Assembly: GCF_022346185.1 (NCBI RefSeq)
Contig: NZ_JAKRMS010000023.1
Location: 1 to 38,400, forward strand
DNA from: Cellulomonas sp. ACRRI
GTDB taxonomy: Bacteria; Actinomycetota; Actinomycetes; Actinomycetales; Cellulomonadaceae
Length of the DNA stretch: 38,400 nt
Direction of reading: 5' to 3'
Numbering within the stretch: the first letter of the stretch is position 1; the number at the start of each line of letters is the position of its first letter. Both the position numbers and the translations under genes were made by a program. The notes under the pieces were generated by a model. The model had not been told where the DNA came from. It did no database searches and saw nothing but the letters and a program-made list of their open reading frames with translations. This document shows, one piece after another, positions 23,729 to 32,106 of the stretch.

Positions 23729-24357
23729 CCCACCCCGTGCCGACCGACGGCCCGTCGACCCCCGCGGGGGCCGGCGGGCCGTCGCCGTCGGGGCAGGTGC
23801 CGGCCGCGACCACCGTCTCGTCGCTCGGCGCCGACTGGGTGCCGGGCGAGGACGGGCTGCGGTTCCGGCGGGCGGCGCGGGTGCTGCTGCTCGACGCCGA
23901 GGACCGGCTGCTGCTCGTCCGCGGCCACGACGTCGACCAGCCCGAGCGGTCCTGGTGGTTCACGGTCGGCGGCGGGATCGACGCGGGGGAGTCCGCCCGC
24001 CAGGCGGCGGTCCGCGAGGTCCGCGAGGAGACCGGGCTGCTGCTGGACGAGGCCGCGCTCGTCGGCCCGGTGCTCACCCGGTCCGCGCTGTTCGACTTCT
24101 ACGCGGAGCACTGCCGGCAGGACGAGGAGTTCTTCCTGGCGCGGGTCGGCGAGGCGCTCGACACCGCGACGGTCGCCCGGGACGGCTGGACCGAGGTCGA
24201 GCTGGACGTGCTCGACGAGCTGCGCTGGTGGCGCCTGGACGACCTGGCCGCCGAGACCCGCGAGGTGTTCCCCGAGGGGCTGGCGGACCTGGTGCGGCCG
24301 CTGCTCGACGGCTGGGACGGGTCGGTGCGGCACCTCGGGCTGCAGCGCGACGACTGA
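23725..24357 (+). CDS. Nudix hydrolase
   Basis: This 210-residue protein carries a complete Nudix box, [20 protein letters not shown] then ETGLLL, preceded by the strand [20 protein letters not shown]. It ends with [10 protein letters not shown]. The first ~45 residues are Pro/Ser/Gly-rich and probably unstructured. It should hydrolyse a nucleoside diphosphate-linked substrate; which one cannot be told. It is translationally coupled to pdxS by a GTGA overlap. In mycobacteria a Nudix domain occurs nearby within Rv2609c, so this may be the separated equivalent. Confidence 0.9.
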   Translation: MTHPVPTDGPSTPAGAGGPSPSGQVPAATTVSSLGADWVPGEDGLRFRRAARVLLLDAEDRLLLVRGHDVDQPERSWWFTVGGGIDAGESARQAAVREVREETGLLLDEAALVGPVLTRSALFDFYAEHCRQDEEFFLARVGEALDTATVARDGWTEVELDVLDELRWWRLDDLAAETREVFPEGLADLVRPLLDGWDGSVRHLGLQRDD

Positions 24358-24397
24358 CTTCCGTACCGGGGAGTAACGTCCCGCGCCGGTTGTCGGA

Positions 24398-24410
24398 TAC
24401 GGTCGGCCGG
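24398..24410 (+). promoter_or_regulatory. Leaderless-type -10 box of the aminotransferase gene
   Basis: TACGGT (24398-24403) is followed by six bases and GTG 24410, without a ribosome site. Confidence 0.5.
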
Positions 24411-25615
24411 TGCCCATCTCGACCTCGCCCGTGACCCGCATGCACCGCAGCGGCATCCGCACCCTCATGGAGCTCGCGATGCGCGACCCGGAGGCGATCC
24501 GGCTGGAGATCGGCGAGCCCGACGTGCCGACGCCCGCGCACGTCGTGGCCGCGGCCGGCCGGGACGCCGCCGCGGGGCACACCGCGTACACGTCCAGCAC
24601 CGGCACGCCCGAGCTGCGCGCCGCGCTGGCCGAGAAGGTGCGGCGGGTCAACGGCCTCGACGTCACCGCCGCCGACGTCGTCGTGACGCACGGCGCGATG
24701 CACGGGCTCGCCATGGCGATCAACGCGCTGGCCGGCCCGGGCGACGAGGTGCTGCTGCCCGACCCCGAGTTCCCGAACTGGCGGATGGCGGCCGTGGCGG
24801 CCGGCGTCGGCGTCGCGACCTACCCGGCGCGGGCGGCGAACGGCTTCGTGCCGACGCTGGCCGACATCGCCGCCGCCATCACGCCGGCGACCCGCGTGAT
24901 CGTCGTGTGCTCCCCGAACAACCCGACGGGCGCCATGTACCCGCCGGAGCTGCTGGCCGGCGTCGTCGAGCTGGCGCGCGAGCGCGACCTGTGGGTGTTC
25001 TCGGACGAGTGCTACGAGGCGATCACCTTCGACCGCCCGCACGCCAGCCCGGCCGCGTTCGACACCGACGGCCGGGTGCTGACCTTCTTCAGCTTCTCCA
25101 AGACCTATGCGATGACCGGCTGGCGGCTCGGCTACGTCGTGTCCCGGGACCCGGGCGTGATCGACCTGCTCGGCCAGGTCGCCGAGGCGACGGTCGCCTG
25201 CCCGTCGTCGGTGAGCCAGCGGGCCGCGCTCGCCGCGCTGACCGGCCCGCAGGACGACGTCGCGGCCGCGGTCGACTCCTACCGGGAGCGGCGCGACGCC
25301 GCGACGGCGCTGCTCGACGCGCGCGGCGTCCCGTCGGTCCGCCCGCAGGGCGCGTTCTACCTGATGGTCGACGTGTCCGCCGCGACCGCGGACTCCGAAG
25401 CCTTCGCGCTGCGCCTGCTGGCCGACCGGCACGTGTCGGTGTCGCCGGGGTCGGCGTTCGGACCGGGCGGCGAGGGCATGGTGCGCGTGTCGCTCGCGAG
25501 CGAGCGCGGCGCGCTGCTCACGGGGCTGGCGCGGCTGGCGGACCTGGTGGCGGACTGGGCCGGGTCGCGGGTCGCCGTGGGCGGCGGTGCGCTGCACGGC
25601 GCCGCTGATTCGTAG
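24410..25615 (+). CDS. Class I/II PLP-dependent aminotransferase
   Basis: This 401-residue fold-type I aminotransferase has EIGEPDVPTPAHV near the N-terminus, AYTSSTGTPELRAALA, VCSPNNPTGAMYPP, SDECYEAITFD and the PLP Lys231 in SFSKTYAMTGWRLGY. The C-terminal substrate Arg lies in MVRVSLASE. It belongs to the aspartate/aromatic aminotransferase-like group; the substrate is unknown. It lies between the pdxS-Nudix pair and pdxT, an interesting place for an enzyme that uses PLP, but its own leaderless promoter suggests separate expression. pdxT begins 9 bases after its stop. Confidence 0.9.
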   Translation: MPISTSPVTRMHRSGIRTLMELAMRDPEAIRLEIGEPDVPTPAHVVAAAGRDAAAGHTAYTSSTGTPELRAALAEKVRRVNGLDVTAADVVVTHGAMHGLAMAINALAGPGDEVLLPDPEFPNWRMAAVAAGVGVATYPARAANGFVPTLADIAAAITPATRVIVVCSPNNPTGAMYPPELLAGVVELARERDLWVFSDECYEAITFDRPHASPAAFDTDGRVLTFFSFSKTYAMTGWRLGYVVSRDPGVIDLLGQVAEATVACPSSVSQRAALAALTGPQDDVAAAVDSYRERRDAATALLDARGVPSVRPQGAFYLMVDVSAATADSEAFALRLLADRHVSVSPGSAFGPGGEGMVRVSLASERGALLTGLARLADLVADWAGSRVAVGGGALHGAADS

Positions 25616-25625
25616 GATGAGCGGG
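25613..25625 (+). promoter_or_regulatory. Leaderless-type -10 box of pdxT
   Basis: TAGGAT (25613-25618), which overlaps the stop codon of the aminotransferase gene, is followed by six bases and GTG 25625. Confidence 0.5.
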
Positions 25626-26242
25626 TGACCGCCACCCCCACCATCGGTGTCCTGGCCCTGCAGGGCGACGTCCGCGAGCACCTGGCCGCCCTGCGCGCCG
25701 CCGGGGCGGAGGCCGTCCCGGTGCGCCGCACGTCCGAGCTCGACGCCGTCGACGGCCTGGTGCTGCCCGGCGGCGAGTCGACCACGATCGACAAGCTGCT
25801 GCGCGCGTTCGACCTCGACGTGCCCGTGCGGAAGCGGCTCGAGGCGGGCATGCCCGCCTACGGGTCGTGCGCCGGGATGATCCTCCTCGCCGACCGGATC
25901 GTCGGCGGGATCGACGGGCAGCGGACCCTCGGCGGCCTCGACGTCACGGTGCGCCGCAACGCGTTCGGGCGCCAGGTCGACTCGTTCGAGACGGACCTGA
26001 CCATCGACGGCGTCCCGGACAGCGCGGCCGACCCGGTGCACGCGGTGTTCATCCGCGCGCCCTGGGTGGAGGAGGTCGGGCCGGCGGCCACCGCGCTCGC
26101 CCGCGTGGAGTCCGGGCCCGCCGCCGGTAGGATCGTCGCGGTGCGCCAGGGCTCGTTGCTCGCCACGTCCTTCCACCCGGAGGTGACGGGGGACACGCGG
26201 GTGCACCGGCTGTTCGTCGAGATCGTCCGCGACGCCCTGTGA
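25625..26242 (+). CDS. pdxT: Pyridoxal 5'-phosphate synthase, glutaminase subunit
   Basis: This 205-residue class I glutamine amidotransferase supplies ammonia to PdxS. The catalytic triad is visible: Cys82 in [12 protein letters not shown], His184 and Glu186 in SFHPEVTGD. The family blocks [14 protein letters not shown] and [15 protein letters not shown] are present, as are [13 protein letters not shown] and [14 protein letters not shown] 25625 is set by the upstream -10 box and the immediate start of the conserved N-terminus. The pdxS partner is 1.9 kb upstream. Confidence 0.96.
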   Translation: MTATPTIGVLALQGDVREHLAALRAAGAEAVPVRRTSELDAVDGLVLPGGESTTIDKLLRAFDLDVPVRKRLEAGMPAYGSCAGMILLADRIVGGIDGQRTLGGLDVTVRRNAFGRQVDSFETDLTIDGVPDSAADPVHAVFIRAPWVEEVGPAATALARVESGPAAGRIVAVRQGSLLATSFHPEVTGDTRVHRLFVEIVRDAL

Positions 26243-26327
26243 GAGCGGGGGCGCGCTCCGCTGCCGGGGCGCGCCGCACCGCCGGCCCGGGCAGCGCCGG
26301 GGCGGCGCGGGAAACGAGAGGGAAGCG

Positions 26328-27083
26328 ATGTCGGGTCACTCCAAGTGGGCCACCACCAAGCACAAGAAGGCCGTGATCGACGCGAAGCGCGGCAAGCTCT
26401 TCGCGAAGCTCATCAAGAACATCGAGGTCGCCGCGCGCACCGGCGGTGGTGACCCCGCGGGCAACCCGACGCTGTTCGACGCCATCCAGAAGGCCAAGAA
26501 GACCTCGGTCCCGAACGACAACATCGAGCGCGCGGTCAAGCGCGGCTCCGGTGCCGAGGCCGGCGGCGCGGACTACCAGACGATCCTCTACGAGGGCTAC
26601 GGCCCCGGCGGCGTCGCGTTCCTGGTCGAGTGCCTCACGGACAACCGGAACCGCGCGGCGGCCGACGTGCGCGTGGCGTTCACCCGCAGCGGCGGCCAGA
26701 TGGCCGACCCCGGCTCGGTGGCGTACCTGTTCTCGCGCAAGGGCGTCGTCATGGTCCCCAAGGAGGGCACGACCGAGGACGACGTCATGCTGACCGTGCT
26801 CGACGCGGGCGCCGAGGAGGTCAACGACGCGGGCGAGGCCTTCGAGGTGCTCTCCGAGGCGACCGACCTCGTCAAGGTGCGCACCGCGCTGCAGGAGGCC
26901 GGCATCGAGTACGACTCGGCCGACGTCGTGTTCTACCCGGCGACGCAGATCGAGGTGGACGCCGAGGGCGCCCGCAAGGTCCTGCGCCTGATCGACGCGC
27001 TCGAGGACTCGGACGACGTGCAGAACGTCTACGCGAACTTCGACGCCTCCGACGAGGTCATGGCGGAGCTCGAGGACGACTGA
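26328..27083 (+). CDS. yebC: YebC/PmpR-family protein
   Basis: This 251-residue protein has the invariant start [20 protein letters not shown], then [45 protein letters not shown] and [10 protein letters not shown]. The acidic C-terminus is typical. YebC proteins have been described as transcription regulators; more recent work links the family to ribosomes stalled on proline-rich segments. Its place between pdxT and ruvC is the common one. ATG 26328 follows a GAGAGGGAA site. A strong terminator-like hairpin follows. Confidence 0.95.
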   Translation: MSGHSKWATTKHKKAVIDAKRGKLFAKLIKNIEVAARTGGGDPAGNPTLFDAIQKAKKTSVPNDNIERAVKRGSGAEAGGADYQTILYEGYGPGGVAFLVECLTDNRNRAAADVRVAFTRSGGQMADPGSVAYLFSRKGVVMVPKEGTTEDDVMLTVLDAGAEEVNDAGEAFEVLSEATDLVKVRTALQEAGIEYDSADVVFYPATQIEVDAEGARKVLRLIDALEDSDDVQNVYANFDASDEVMAELEDD

Positions 27084-27091
27084 GCCGCGCC

Positions 27092-27134
27092 GCGACGCCC
27101 CGCCCCGGACCCCCGGGCGCGGGGCGTCGTCGCG
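27092..27134 (+). terminator. Terminator-like hairpin after yebC
   Basis: GACGCCCCGC near 27095-27104 pairs with GCGGGGCGTC near 27119-27128, flanked by further pairing bases, beginning about ten bases after the yebC stop. It lacks a T-tract, as is common in this GC range. Confidence 0.6.
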
Positions 27135-27158
27135 TCCGGGGCCGCGCCCGCCCCCGAC

Positions 27159-27213
27159 GGGTGGAAGGTCTGGCCGGACACGCCGACGGCGTGTCCGGCC
27201 AGACCTTCCACCC
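27159..27213. repeat. Perfect 26-bp inverted repeat between yebC and ruvC
   Basis: Bases 27159-27184 are perfectly complementary to 27188-27213, leaving a 3-base loop. It lies 24 bases before the ruvC start and immediately after the yebC terminator, in the same orientation-independent style as the double hairpin at the left edge. A mobile intergenic palindrome, a second terminator or a regulatory stem are all possible. Confidence 0.85.
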
Positions 27214-27236
27214 GGGCGGGCTGCGAGGATGGGGGC

Positions 27237-27809
27237 GTGCGCGTACTCGGTGTGGACCCCGGCCTGACCCGCTGCGGGCTGGGCGTGGTCGACGGGCTCC
27301 CCGGCCGCAAGGTCCGGATGGTGGCGGTCGGGGTCGCGCAGAGCCCGCCGGGCGGGGACATCGACCAGCGGCTGCTGGTCATCGCCGCGACCATCGACGA
27401 GTGGCTCGAGGAGCACGCGCCCGACGCCCTCGCGGTGGAGCGGGTGTTCGCCCAGCACAACGTGAGCACCGTCATGGGGACCGCGCAGGTCGCCGGCATC
27501 GCGATGCTCGCGGCCGCGCGGCGGAAGATCCCCGTCGCGATGCACACGCCCTCCGAGGTGAAGGCCGCGGTCACCGGCAGCGGCCGGGCGGAGAAGCCGC
27601 AGGTCCAGTCGATGGTGCAGCGGCTGCTGTCCCTCGACGAGCTGCCCCGCCCCGCGGACGCCGCGGACGCCCTCGCGCTCGCGATCTGCCACCTGTGGCG
27701 CCCGGCCGGGGCGGTCGGCGCGCCGCAGCGTGCGCCCGGGGCGATGACCGCCGCCCAGCGGGCGTGGGCCGCGGCCGAGCAGGCGGCCCGCCGGGTCCCC
27801 TCCCGCTGA
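27237..27809 (+). CDS. ruvC: Holliday junction endonuclease RuvC
   Basis: This 190-residue RNase H-fold nuclease resolves Holliday junctions by symmetric nicking. The catalytic acidic residues are visible: Asp7 in [12 protein letters not shown], Glu68 in LAVERVF, and Asp141 and Asp144 in [13 protein letters not shown]. The block [17 protein letters not shown] is conserved. The start GTG 27237 has GAGGAT six bases upstream and no ribosome site. The Ala/Arg-rich tail after residue 160 is typical of actinobacteria. ruvA follows after 121 bp with its own control site. Confidence 0.97.
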   Translation: MRVLGVDPGLTRCGLGVVDGLPGRKVRMVAVGVAQSPPGGDIDQRLLVIAATIDEWLEEHAPDALAVERVFAQHNVSTVMGTAQVAGIAMLAAARRKIPVAMHTPSEVKAAVTGSGRAEKPQVQSMVQRLLSLDELPRPADAADALALAICHLWRPAGAVGAPQRAPGAMTAAQRAWAAAEQAARRVPSR

Positions 27810-27842
27810 CCCCCGGGGGCGCGCGGGTCCGCCGCGTGTCGT

Positions 27843-27858
27843 TCGTACACGTGTTCGC
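27843..27858 (+). promoter_or_regulatory. Probable LexA (SOS) box upstream of ruvA
   Basis: TCGTACACGTGTTCGC closely resembles the actinobacterial/Gram-positive SOS box TCGAACRNRYGTTCGA, with mismatches at positions 4 and 16. It is almost a perfect palindrome about its centre. It lies 73 bases before the ruvA GTG, and a CAGACT box about ten bases downstream could be a -10 site. The position suggests that LexA represses a ruvAB promoter distinct from that of ruvC. Confidence 0.65.
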
Positions 27859-27930
27859 ACGCGTGGCAGACTGCACCGCGGGCGCGCGGCCACCGCGGTC
27901 GCGCGTCGTCCGCGACTGGGAGGAGCCGGA

Positions 27931-28551
27931 GTGATCGCCTCGGTGCACGGGACGGTGCAGGCCGTGCGGCTGGACGCCGCGGTGGTGGAGGTCGGCGGCG
28001 TCGGCATGCTCGTGCAGGCGACCCCCGCGACGCTCGCCGGCCTGCGGGTCGGGCAGCCCGCCACGCTGCACACCTCGCTGGTGGTGCGCGAGGAGTCGCT
28101 GACCCTGTTCGGGTTCGCCGACGACGACGAGCGCGAGGTCTTCGAGGTCCTGCAGCAGGTCAGCGGCGTGGGCCCGCGGCTCGCGCTGGCGATGCTCGCG
28201 GTGCACACCCCGGACGGCCTGCGCCGCGCGGTCGCCACCGAGGACCTCGCCGCGCTCAAGCGGGTGCCGGGCATCGGCCAGAAGGGCGCGCAGCGGATCG
28301 TGCTGGAGCTCGCCGACCGGCTCGGCGCGCCGGCCCCGGTCGCGCTCGCCGGCGGCGCCGCAGCGCCTGCGGGCCGCGCCGACCGCCGCGACCAGGTGGT
28401 CGACGCGCTCGTCGGCCTCGGCTGGAACCAGAAGGCGGCCACCGACGCGGTCGCGACCGTGCTCGACGGCAGCGACGAGCCCGTGGGCGAGGCCGAGGTC
28501 GCGGGCGTGCTGCGCGCGGCGCTGCGCACCCTGGGCGGTGGCCGTGGCTGA
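27931..28551 (+). CDS. ruvA: Holliday junction DNA helicase subunit RuvA
   Basis: This 206-residue protein binds four-way junctions and loads RuvB for branch migration. It starts [20 protein letters not shown] (OB fold). The two helix-hairpin-helix motifs lie in [16 protein letters not shown] and [20 protein letters not shown] Pro/Ala linker and the RuvB-binding domain [19 protein letters not shown] follow. GTG 27931 lies six bases after GGAGGAG. The 3' end overlaps ruvB. Confidence 0.97.
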   Translation: MIASVHGTVQAVRLDAAVVEVGGVGMLVQATPATLAGLRVGQPATLHTSLVVREESLTLFGFADDDEREVFEVLQQVSGVGPRLALAMLAVHTPDGLRRAVATEDLAALKRVPGIGQKGAQRIVLELADRLGAPAPVALAGGAAAPAGRADRRDQVVDALVGLGWNQKAATDAVATVLDGSDEPVGEAEVAGVLRAALRTLGGGRG

Positions 28552-29599
28552 CGAGGCCGACCTCGGCGTGGACGTCGACCCCGCGGACTCGGTCGTCCGG
28601 CCCGGGGCCGACGACCTCGAGCGCGCCGCCGAGGCGGCGCTGCGCCCGCGGCACCTGGACGAGTTCGTCGGCCAGAAGGTGGTCCGCGAGCAGCTGTCCC
28701 TGGTGCTGCAGGCGGCGCTCGGCCGCGGGCGGGCCCCCGACCACGTGCTGCTGTCCGGCCCGCCCGGGCTCGGCAAGACGACGCTCGCCATGATCATCGC
28801 CGCGGAGCTCGGCACCTCGCTGCGCGTCACCAGCGGCCCCGCGATCCAGCACGCCGGCGACCTCGCCGCGATCCTCTCCTCGCTGGAGGAGAACGAGGTG
28901 CTGTTCATCGACGAGATCCACCGGCTCGCGCGGCCCGCCGAGGAGCTGCTGTACGTCGCGATGGAGGACTTCCGGGTCGACGTCGTGGTGGGCAAGGGGG
29001 CGGGCGCGAGCGCCATCCCGCTGGCGCTGCCGCCGTTCACGGTCGTCGGCGCCACCACCCGCGCCGGCCTGCTCCCGGCGCCGCTGCGCGACCGGTTCGG
29101 GTTCACGGGGCACCTCGACTTCTACGCCGACGACGAGCTGGAGCGGGTGCTGGTCCGGTCCGCCGGCCTGCTGGGCGTGCCGCTCGCGCACGAGGCGGCC
29201 GCCGAGATCGCCTCCCGGTCCCGCGGCACCCCGCGCATCGCCAACCGGCTGCTGCGCCGGGTGCGCGACTGGGCGCAGGTGCGCGGCGACGGCACGCTGT
29301 CGCTCGACGCCGCCCGCGCGGCGCTCGAGGTGTACGAGGTCGACCGCCGCGGCCTCGACCGGCTCGACCGGTCCGTGCTCACCGCGCTGTGCACCCGGTT
29401 CGGAGGCGGCCCGGTCGGGCTCACCACGCTGGCGGTCGCGGTGGGCGAGGAGCCGGAGACGGTCGAGACCGTCGCGGAGCCGTTCCTGGTCCGCGAGGGG
29501 CTGATCGGGCGGACCCCGCGCGGCCGGGTCGCGACCCCCGAGGCGTGGGCGCACCTGGGGCTGTCGGCGCCCGTGCCCACGGATACGCTGTTCGGCTGA
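28544..29599 (+). CDS. ruvB: Holliday junction DNA helicase subunit RuvB
   Basis: This ~351-residue AAA+ motor drives branch migration with RuvA. Motifs include [11 protein letters not shown], Walker [29 protein letters not shown], Walker [10 protein letters not shown], sensor region [18 protein letters not shown] and sensor 2 [17 protein letters not shown]. The C-terminal winged helix ([15 protein letters not shown]...[17 protein letters not shown]) is complete. The start is GTG 28544, overlapping the ruvA end by eight bases; GTG 28538 is also in frame. Confidence 0.97.
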   Translation: MADEADLGVDVDPADSVVRPGADDLERAAEAALRPRHLDEFVGQKVVREQLSLVLQAALGRGRAPDHVLLSGPPGLGKTTLAMIIAAELGTSLRVTSGPAIQHAGDLAAILSSLEENEVLFIDEIHRLARPAEELLYVAMEDFRVDVVVGKGAGASAIPLALPPFTVVGATTRAGLLPAPLRDRFGFTGHLDFYADDELERVLVRSAGLLGVPLAHEAAAEIASRSRGTPRIANRLLRRVRDWAQVRGDGTLSLDAARAALEVYEVDRRGLDRLDRSVLTALCTRFGGGPVGLTTLAVAVGEEPETVETVAEPFLVREGLIGRTPRGRVATPEAWAHLGLSAPVPTDTLFG

Positions 29600-29687
29600 G
29601 ACCCCGCGCGCCGCGGCGGGCCGGACAGGTCCCGCACAGGGAACCGGCGCGCGCCCGCGGTCGTTAGGAGCCCGGAGCCGTGGCGCC

Positions 29688-29693
29688 TAGACT
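29688..29693 (+). promoter_or_regulatory. Candidate -10 box of yajC
   Basis: TAGACT stands 37 bases before the yajC start in the 131-bp gap after ruvB. The leader includes AGGAG at 29716-29720 as a ribosome site. Confidence 0.5.
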
Positions 29694-29730
29694 GCGGCCG
29701 ACGTCGTACGCAGTCAGGAGCTGTTTCCTC

Positions 29731-30150
29731 GTGGACTTCTCGTTCCTCATCATCCTCGCCATCGGGGCCGTGGCGCTGTTCCTCATGAGCAGCCGGCAGC
29801 GCAAGGCGCAGCGGGAGCAGCTCAGCTTCCGCGACAACCTGCAGCCCGGGCAGCGCGTGATGACCGGCTCCGGCATGTACGGCACCGTCGTCGAGGTCGA
29901 CGGCGACGAGGTCACGCTCGAGTCGACGCCCGGCAACGGGTCCGTCTGGATCAAGGCCGCGATCGCGCGCCTGGTCGAGCCGCCGGTGGACGAGGAGCCT
30001 GAGGTCGACGAGGACGTCGAGGACGACGTCGAGTGGCGCGACGAGCCGGGCGCCATCCCGCCGGGCCGGATCGACGTCCCGGACGACCTCTCCTCGCTGC
30101 AGCCGCCGCGCGACGACGAGGGCCCCGACAGCAAGAAGTCCCAGCAGTAG
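29731..30150 (+). CDS. yajC: Preprotein translocase subunit YajC
   Basis: This 139-residue protein has an N-terminal membrane segment (FSFLIILAIGAVALFLMSS) followed by RQRKAQREQLSFRDNLQPGQ, RVMTGSGMYGTVVEVDGDEV and SVWIKAAIARLVEP. It is a Sec accessory subunit found with SecDF. The C-terminal ~50 residues are strongly acidic (EEPEVDEDVEDDVEWRDE), a longer tail than in E. coli. GTG 29731 lies 10 bases after AGGAG; an upstream in-frame GTG at 29680 would add a non-family stretch and is less likely. Confidence 0.93.
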   Translation: MDFSFLIILAIGAVALFLMSSRQRKAQREQLSFRDNLQPGQRVMTGSGMYGTVVEVDGDEVTLESTPGNGSVWIKAAIARLVEPPVDEEPEVDEDVEDDVEWRDEPGAIPPGRIDVPDDLSSLQPPRDDEGPDSKKSQQ

Positions 30151-30156
30151 TCGACC

Positions 30157-30230
30157 GGGCGTCCCGCCTCCGCCGCGTGCGGGGGACGGGGCGCCCTTCA
30201 TCCGCACCGCCCGCCGTCCGCGGGCGGTGC
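30157..30230 (+). terminator. Two hairpins between yajC and secD
   Basis: The first, 30157-30166 with 30187-30196, is a 10-bp stem with one mismatch. The second, 30204-30213 with 30221-30230, is a perfect 10-bp stem with a 7-base loop. The second ends 23 bases before the secD start, so it may affect read-through or secD translation instead of ending the transcript. Confidence 0.5.
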
Positions 30231-30252
30231 GCGCACGAGAGAAGACGGTCCG

Positions 30253-32106
30253 TTGGCCCCACCCACACGCCGCCGCCACCCGGCGCGCATCCTGCTCACG
30301 CTCGCCGTGATCACGGTCGCCGTGTTCGGCGCGATCTTCGCCGGCACCAAGCTGTCGGACGCGACCTGGACGCCCAAGCTCGCCCTCGACCTCGAGGGCG
30401 GTACCCAGCTCATCCTGGCCCCGGTCGCGCAGGACGAGTCCCGCGTCACCTCCGAGACCATCGCGCAGGCGATCGAGGTCATCCGGCAGCGCGTCGACTC
30501 GTCCGGCGTCGCCGAGGCGGAGATCAGCTCGCAGGGCGGGTCCAACATCGTCGTGGCCCTCCCGGGTCGCCCGAGCGAGGAGACGCTGGACCTGGTCCGC
30601 ACCTCCGCGCAGATGGAGTTCCGGCCGGTCCTGACGTACGGCGCCGCGACGCCGACGGCGACCCCGTCCGCGAGCCCGACGGACGGCGCGACGGAGCCCT
30701 CGGACCAGCCGACCAAGGACGCGCCGGACTCCGCGAGCGACGCCGAGTACTACATCACCCCCGCCGTGCAGGCGGAGTACGACGCCCTCGACTGCACCGA
30801 CCCGGCGAACCTCACCGGCGGCAAGCAGGGCGCGGCCGACGCGGCACTCGTGACCTGCGACCCCGACGGCACCGTGAAGTACGTCCTGGGCCCGGTCGAG
30901 GTCGAGGGCTCGCACATCGCGAACGCCAGCTCCGGCCTGCAGGTCAGCCCGTCCGGCGCCGTCACCAACAACTGGGCGGTCAACCTGGAGTTCGACCGGA
31001 CCGGCACCCGCCAGTTCGCGGACGTCACCGAGCGGCTGCAGGGCCTGACCTCGCCGCAGAACCAGTTCGCCATCGTGCTCGACGGGCTCGTCATCTCGGC
31101 GCCGTCGCTCGACCCGGGCGTGATCATCTCGGACGGCAAGGCGGAGATCTCCGGCTCGTTCACCCGCGACTCGGCGACCGCGCTCGCGAACCAGCTGAAG
31201 TTCGGCGCGCTGCCGCTCAGCTTCGAGGTGCAGAGCGAGGAGCAGATCTCCGCGACGCTCGGCTCCGAGCAGCTGGAGAAGGGCCTGATCGCCGGCCTCA
31301 TCGGCCTGATCCTGGTCGTCGTCTACTCGCTGTTCCAGTACCGCGCGCTCGGCCTGGTGACGGTCGCGTCGCTGGTCATCGCCGCGGTGCTCACCTACGG
31401 CGTGATCACGCTGCTGTCCTGGACGCAGGGCTACCGCCTGTCGCTGCCCGGCGTCGCCGGGTTGATCGTGGCCATCGGCATCACGGCGGACTCGTTCATC
31501 GTGTACTTCGAGCGCATCCGCGACGAGCTGCGCGAGGGGCGGACGCTGGTCGCCGCCGTCGACCGCGCCTGGGAGCGTGCGCGCCGCACGATCCTGGCGT
31601 CCGACGCGGTGAACTTCCTCGCCGCCCTGGTGCTCTACTTCCTGGCCGTCGGCTCGGTGCGCGGCTTCGCGTTCACCCTCGGCCTGACCACGCTGCTCGA
31701 CCTGCTCATCGTGTTCACCTTCACCCACCCGGTGATGCGCCTGATCGCGAAGACCCGGTTCTTTGGCAGCGGGCACCCGCTGTCCGGCCTGGACCCCCGC
31801 CGGCTCGGCGCGCCCGAGTCGACCCGCTACGTCGGCCGCGGCCGCGTGGTGACGGGCCGGCGCGCGGACGGCGACGCCCCCGCCGCGGAGACGGCCGACC
31901 TCGACGCCCGCACGTCCACGCTGGTGGCGGCCCCGGCCGGCGCGGGTGGCACCATCGCCGAGCGCCGCGCCGCCGCGCGCGCGGCGCAGGCCGAGGCGGA
32001 GGCGGGTCCCCCCGACGACGCCGGGAGCCCCGGCACGACCGACACCGACGACGCACCCGACGGCAGCACCCCCGCCGCGCGACGCACCGAGGGGAGCGAG
32101 TCCTGA
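30253..32106 (+). CDS. secD: Protein translocase subunit SecD
   Basis: This 617-residue membrane protein of the SecDF complex uses the proton gradient to complete protein export. It has membrane segment 1 at ILLTLAVITVAVFGAIF, then WTPKLALDLEGGTQLILAPV. The large periplasmic P1 region carries a Thr/Pro/Asp-rich insert (about residues 132-165). Five membrane segments follow from LIAGLIGLILVVVYSLFQYR, with LPGVAGLIVAIGITADSFIV and FVYFERIRDELREG-like conserved blocks. A cytoplasmic tail of ~100 residues rich in Ala and Asp is longer than usual. The start is TTG 30253, with GAGAGAAG upstream. Its stop overlaps the secF start by one base (TGATG). Confidence 0.95.
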   Translation: MAPPTRRRHPARILLTLAVITVAVFGAIFAGTKLSDATWTPKLALDLEGGTQLILAPVAQDESRVTSETIAQAIEVIRQRVDSSGVAEAEISSQGGSNIVVALPGRPSEETLDLVRTSAQMEFRPVLTYGAATPTATPSASPTDGATEPSDQPTKDAPDSASDAEYYITPAVQAEYDALDCTDPANLTGGKQGAADAALVTCDPDGTVKYVLGPVEVEGSHIANASSGLQVSPSGAVTNNWAVNLEFDRTGTRQFADVTERLQGLTSPQNQFAIVLDGLVISAPSLDPGVIISDGKAEISGSFTRDSATALANQLKFGALPLSFEVQSEEQISATLGSEQLEKGLIAGLIGLILVVVYSLFQYRALGLVTVASLVIAAVLTYGVITLLSWTQGYRLSLPGVAGLIVAIGITADSFIVYFERIRDELREGRTLVAAVDRAWERARRTILASDAVNFLAALVLYFLAVGSVRGFAFTLGLTTLLDLLIVFTFTHPVMRLIAKTRFFGSGHPLSGLDPRRLGAPESTRYVGRGRVVTGRRADGDAPAAETADLDARTSTLVAAPAGAGGTIAERRAAARAAQAEAEAGPPDDAGSPGTTDTDDAPDGSTPAARRTEGSES

